Source of the DNA: Lycium barbarum
Lineage: Eukaryota > Streptophyta > Magnoliopsida > Solanales > Solanaceae
Assembly: GCF_019175385.1 (NCBI RefSeq)
Contig: NC_083339.1
Span: 31,773,637-31,837,636 of the forward strand
Direction: 5' to 3'
DNA: 64,000 nucleotides
Part shown: positions 59,226 through 64,000 of the stretch, one piece after another
Layout of the letters: the number at the start of each line of letters is the position of its first letter
Numbering within the stretch: the first letter of the stretch is position 1
Notes under the pieces: generated by a model
The model's input: the letters and a program-made list of their open reading frames with translations, nothing else
Told to the model about the DNA's origin: nothing
The model's database searches: none
Made by a program: the position numbers and the translations under genes

Positions 59226-61331
59226 GCAAAAGTACTGAAATAGCAGTGCAAGCTGACTAGGCCGCTATATATGTTGTATACAAAAGAATAGGAGCCGATA
59301 AAGCTACATCACATCTAACTATATCACATAACAACAGGGTGGCCCATATCTGACTCATATTCAACTATATATATATATATATATATATATATGCAAAAGT
59401 ACTGAAATTGCAGTACAAGCCGACTAGGCCGCTATATATGCTGTATACAAAAGAATAGGAGCCGACAAAGCTACATCACATCTAACTGTACACAACTGTC
59501 TACAGACCTCTAAAGAGTGCAAAGCTGTAGAAAGGACGGGACAGGGCCCCGCCATACCACATATACATCACAAAAATGGCATACCAAAACGAACAACAAC
59601 TCCGAACCAAGTGGAGTGCGCTGACTATAGCTAAATGGAGGTCCTACTGAGCTGGACCGCCTGTCTATCTACTTGTACCTACGGGCATGAACGTAGCCCC
59701 CCAAGCAATAGGGGAGTCCGTACGAATAATGTACTGAGTATGTAAGGCACAAGAATAGCAAGTACATAGAAGTCATGAGAGACATCTAAAACATGAAAGC
59801 TAATCTCAATATCTGAATGCATCTGTGGCTAACATCTGAGAATATCTACAAAACTTTGTATAACTAGAACTGCCTCTATGGGTGTATGATATGCATACAT
59901 CATAATATAACTGATAGTGTTGTGGAATGTACGACCCGATCCATACATAATAGTGCCGAGGAACGTACGGCCCGACCCACATATAATATAATATAATATA
60001 ATATAATATACGCGTATATAACGCCTTCTGGTCAAGGGTCAATATGCATATGTATAACGAATGCAATGGATAAGCATACTGAATACTAGAACTCTCGGGG
60101 TGACATAAGGTCGTACCACCTCCGATGGACATCTTTTGAGCTAACATCATCAATATATGAAATCTCAGGACTCAAGAACAGAAGGAATAATCATAAGAGG
60201 GATACAGGAACATCTAAGACTGAAATACTCCTAGTGCTTCTGAGAGTAGAGTTATATGGAAGCTCGTTTATTCGCTTGTTCATTCATATCATAAGATCAT
60301 GCCAAAATAAAAGAAGGGAAGCCTTAACATACCTTATTCGCTATTTCAAGCTAACTCTGCTACTATCCCGAGCTTTCCAAATCTACACACAAGACCAATT
60401 ATCAATTATTAGACTAGAATGTACTCATATACCCCCTTAATCTAGTTTACAACTTAACGAAATTTGGGTAGCATATCCTTTATAAGCTTAATAATCCTTC
60501 AATTCCAATTCAACCCAAACATCAACAATAACATCAACAATAACAATATTAATTCTTACATATCACAATATAATCAATTCTACTCCAAATCTTTTCCCAA
60601 AACAGCCCCTTGTCTCAACTTGGCCCTTATTCAACTTACTACTTTCATAATTATGTTTCCTTACCTAAAACCATTAAAATTCTTGATACTTAACTCAAAC
60701 ACAAAGGTAGGAACCATAAACATACCTTGAGGGGACTAGGATTCCAAAAATCAACTTCAACTCCAACTTCCAAGCTCCACAACTTCATGAAACCCTAAGA
60801 ACAACCCTCTTCTTCACTAGCTTGGGTTTTACAGGACTCGGATCTTGCTAGAATCCTCCAATATGATGGAAAATGTTAGGAGAGAATATTTTAGGTTTTG
60901 CTCTATTTTGGAGATGAGAAAATAAGGAATAAAGTCGTAGGGCTAAACATATATAGGTGGATCAAGAAAGTTCCAGCGATGCGGGTCGACGGTGGGTCGT
61001 CGGCTCGTCGACGTGCTCCGTCGAACTGCCACCTGAAACTTCAAAGGTGGCGGAGCATGGATAGTGCACGACGGCTCATCGACGTGTCGACGGCCCGTCA
61101 AAGGTGACTGGTTTCTACAGACTCTGCTGAGTCCGTTCCAACTCACGTCGATTCGATTCGTTTCGTTTAACTTCTAATCCTATCGTATAGCAAATAATGT
61201 ATACTTATACTTTGGTACACACGAAGTAAAACACTTAATATCTCAAAATTTCGGGTGCGGATTTTCATACTAAGGGTATAAATCACCAATAAGCCAAAGA
61301 CTTCCTTGCGACGAAAACGGGAGGTGTAACA
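59046..61331 (-). repeat. 5' LTR of chromovirus A (uninterrupted)
   Basis: 2,286 bp; on + it runs TGTTACGACCC ... GGTGTAACA. It carries a tandem duplication (59134-59510), two A/T-type microsatellites, and the GTCGACG palindrome cluster at 60985-61105 followed, in its own direction, by the TATA-like CCTATATATG (rc of about 60948-60957). Confidence 0.92.
59134..59510. repeat. ~190-bp tandem duplication with (GT)n(AT)n in A's 5' LTR
   Basis: ATCACATAACAACAGGGTGG followed by a dinucleotide run, then GCAAAAGTACTGAAAT and AGCCGACTAGGCCGCTATAT, occurs twice: from about 59134 and from about 59323. The other LTR has one copy (26969-27190). The first copy has (GT)n(AT)n at 59177-59225, the second only (TA)n at 59368-59392. 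Confidence 0.85.
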
Positions 61332-61363
61332 AGAGATCTGCAGCTAAAGCCAATTTTAAATGA
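61332..61363 (+). pseudogene. Last codons of LINE ORF1
   Basis: After the target duplication AGAGA, the frame interrupted at 25687 resumes with RSAAKANFK and stops at TGA (61361-61363). The stop overlaps the ORF2 start as ATGA. Confidence 0.8.
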
Positions 61364-64000
61364 TGATAAAGTCATTGATTTGGAATATCAGGTCAGTGAG
61401 GCCTCAAAAGGCTTTTCAAAGATTACAAATGCTTCATAGACATCATAAGTTTTTCCTTGTTGCACTTATGGAACCATTCTAGCATGTTAGACATGTGCAG
61501 TAGTATAGGAGAAGGCCGAGAATGAATCATGTTGGTGCTAATTGTAATGGAAAGATCTTGTTTTTTGTAGCAGAAAATATAGATGTGGAAGTTCTTTCAG
61601 ACAGTGATCAACAGATTTCTTTAAAATTGTTCTTTCATGATACTGGTAAAAGCTTGGTTACTACTTTAGTTTATGCCAAATGTAATAAGGTGGAGAGATT
61701 GCAACTATGGGATAGTATTTATAGTTTGGAAAATGGTATGACACTTCCTTGGATGATGGGGGAGACTTCAATGTGGTGTTGAATAATGAGGAGAAAATAG
61801 GAGGGATACCTGTTCATGCTCATGACATTGAAGATTTATCTTTTTGTATCAAATCTTGTGAATTGGAGGAAATCCAGTTCAAGGGTAGTCCTTTCACCTG
61901 GTGGAATGGTAGAGCATCTAATGATTGTATTTTTGAAAGATCAGAAAGGATGTTGGTGAATGATAAATTACAAAACTGGTTTAGTCATATGGAGGTGGAG
62001 CATTTGGCTAGAACTAGATCAGATCATGCTCTACTCTTATGCACTTATGGGGATGCTACTAAGAATCAATACAGACCTTTGAAATTTCTCAAGTTTTGGG
62101 TGGAACATGAGTCTTTCTTTGACACAGTTGAGTAGAATTGGCCTACTTGGGTGCATGAAGATCCTTTTATCAGTTTCAAGCTGAAATTAAAGCATATGAA
62201 AGGGGTGCTAACTCAATGGAGTAGAACTACTTATGGTGATATCTTCAAGAAATTGATCATTAGGGAGGAAATAGTCAGAATCAAGGAAGATTTGTTTGAA
62301 GAATTTCCTAGTTGTGGGAACAGAAGTGTGCTTCAACAATCTCAAGCTGAACTCAAAAAGTACTCACATTATGAGGAGGAATATTGGAGACAAAAGTCTG
62401 GTATTGATTGGTTTGTGAAGGGTGACAGAAACACCAGATTTTTTCATAATTTGGTGAAAGGTAGGAGGAAAAGGCTACAAATTCAAAGGATTCGAGATCT
62501 TGATGGAAACTGGTTAGACAATGAAGAGGAAATGGAAGATGAAGCTGTAAAGTTCTATCACAAACAGTTTACTCCAGAGGATATGGGACATACAAATGAG
62601 GATATTCTATATCATATTCCATGCATGTTGGATCAGGAGAGTAATGAAATGTTATGTAAGGTTCTTTCAGATGAGAAAGTGAAAGCAGATGTGTTCAACC
62701 TCAGTGGTTCTAGTGCCAGTAGGCCACATGGTTTTTCAGGTTTATTCCATCAAGTTTGTTGGTGTATTGTAGAAGTAGATGTGATCAGGATGGTAATTGC
62801 CTTTTTCCAAGGTGATACTCTTCCAAAGTCAATCACACATACTAATATAGTGCTGATTCCTAAGGAAGAGATGGTATAAAGTTATTCAGACTTAAGACCA
62901 ATAATTCTGAGTAACTTTATAAATAAAGTCTTATCCAGAGTTCTGCATGACAGGTTAGAGAAGGTTCTTCCTACTCTTATCTCCCCAAATCAGGCTGGTT
63001 CTGTGAAGGGTAGGAGCATAATTGAAAATGTATTGCTCACGCAAGAAATTGTCACAGATACCAGGAAGAAGGGCAAACGGTTTTCAAGCTAGATATGGCA
63101 AAGGCATATGATAGAGTTTCTTGGATTTTTTTGACAAAAGTGTTAGATCAAATGGGATTCTCTGAAGTATTCATTGACATGATATGGAGATTGATAGCAA
63201 ACAACTGGTATTCTATATTGTTTAATGGTAAAGCTAAAGGTTTTTTCATTCCATAAGGGGTGTCAAACAAGGTGATCCTTTGTCGCCAGCCTTGTTTATT
63301 TTGACAACAGAAGTGCTATCAAGGGCATTAAATTCAATGTTTGGCAACAGTTTGTATGTAGGGTATGCTTTGCCTAAATGGAGTGCCAACATTAATCATC
63401 TTGCATATGCAGATGATACCATAATATTTGCATCTGCAGAGAGGAATTCCTTACAAATGATCATGAACATTCTCAGAGATTATGAAGCAATAATATCTGG
63501 ACAACTGATTAATACTGAAAAAAGTGCCTTTTATATGTATCATAAAGTGGCAGATAGAGTGACGCAGGATGTGTAGCAGATTACAGGTTTCAGAAAGGGA
63601 CAGTTCCCTTTTGAGTACTTAGGATGTCCTATCTTTCATGCTAGAAAGAAGAAAATATACTACCAAGATCTCATCAAGAAGGTTAAGGATAAATTACAGA
63701 GTTGGAAGGGTAGATTGCTGTCATATGGTGATAAAGTTGTTTTGATAGGAAGTGTTCTACAAGTTGTACCAGTGTATGTTCTATCTGCTGTAGTACCTAC
63801 TAAATACACTTTAAATGAGCTCCATGAGATCTTTTCAAGGTTTTTCTAGAGTAACAAAGAAGAGGATAGAAGCAGACATTGGGTATCATGGAAGAAGATT
63901 TGCATGCCTAAAGCTGAGGGTGGTCTAGGATTTAGGTCCTTGTTTGACATTTCTAAAGCTTTTTTTGCTAAGCTATGGTGGAGATTTAGGACCTCAAACA
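61360..64000 (+). pseudogene. LINE ORF2 (endonuclease and reverse transcriptase), degenerate, runs off the window
   Basis: ORF2 starts at ATG 61360 (MMIKSLIWNIRSVRPQKAFQ). The endonuclease remnant has the WNIRS start, stops near 61477 and 61500, then KILFFVAENIDVEV, and after a frameshift near 61760 the GDFNVVLNNEEKIGG and SDHALLL motifs. A linker KSGIDWFVKGDRNTRFFHNL and KPKSITHTNIVLIPK-like text leads into RT: LRPIILSNFINKVLSRVLHD, a frameshift near 63077, LDMAKAYDRVSW, GVKQGDPLSPALF and the catalytic AYADDTIIFAS (about 63402-63430). The C-terminal part YLGCPIFHARKKK and WKKICMPKAEGGLGFRSL follows, with stops at about 63574 and 63847. Typical plant L1 ORF2 order, clearly dead. Confidence 0.92.

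Overview
This is plant nuclear DNA, very probably from a solanaceous species. Pointers are a SolS-type tRNA-derived SINE, Tekay/Del-like chromoviruses with initiator-Met primer sites, an Ogre/Tat-like giant-LTR element, many short DNA-transposon derivatives, spliced genes with GT..AG introns, and low gene density. No bacterial or organellar signal was seen. The species cannot be named from the sequence.

Gene end (1-10.4 kb). Two host genes lie tail to tail. The last exon of a tetratricopeptide-repeat gene is on + (453-682). A complete four-exon gene for an FLX/FLX-like coiled-coil protein is on - (10046 to 4940, 307 codons plus stop). The second gene has been swollen by insertions: a 1,119-bp Mutator-type element with a perfect 9-bp target duplication and a hAT-like MITE in intron 3, a SINE with an 11-bp duplication and a reverse-transcriptase scrap in intron 1, and a MITE just upstream of the start. 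Another long-inverted-repeat element lies between the two genes.

Repeat end (10.4-64 kb). The rest is one nested stack. The outermost layer is a degenerate plus-strand LINE whose ORF1 (DUF4283 plus CCHC knuckle) starts at 10633, resumes at 24328 and 61332, and runs into ORF2 (endonuclease/reverse transcriptase, 61360 to the window end). ORF1 is split by two LTR elements. The first is a 13.1-kb non-coding element (11217-24322) with 4.3-kb LTRs and an Ogre-like primer site (LARD-like). The second is a minus-strand chromovirus A (25688-61331). A in turn received a Mutator-type element F (25746-26938), a solo LTR B (27950-37999), a plus-strand chromovirus D (38398-50921) and a solo LTR G (53559-56610). 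B was then hit by gypsy element C (29070-36608), and D by solo LTR E (41634-44879). Every LTR insertion has a 5-bp target duplication (one with a single mismatch), so order and boundaries can be read directly.

Coding state. Only C keeps an uninterrupted gag-pol ORF (1,684 aa). D has a gag frameshift, four in-frame stops, a catalytic Asp to Asn change in integrase, and a deletion removing the 3' part of its 5' LTR and the primer site. A has large gag and protease/RT deletions. The least expected signal is a cluster of short G+C-rich palindromes placed just upstream of the likely core promoter in several of these LTRs, different in sequence between families. The TACGGNCCGTA version also recurs in the internal leader of the otherwise different element C. 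By-eye counts of LTR differences are approximate; no alignment or search was run.
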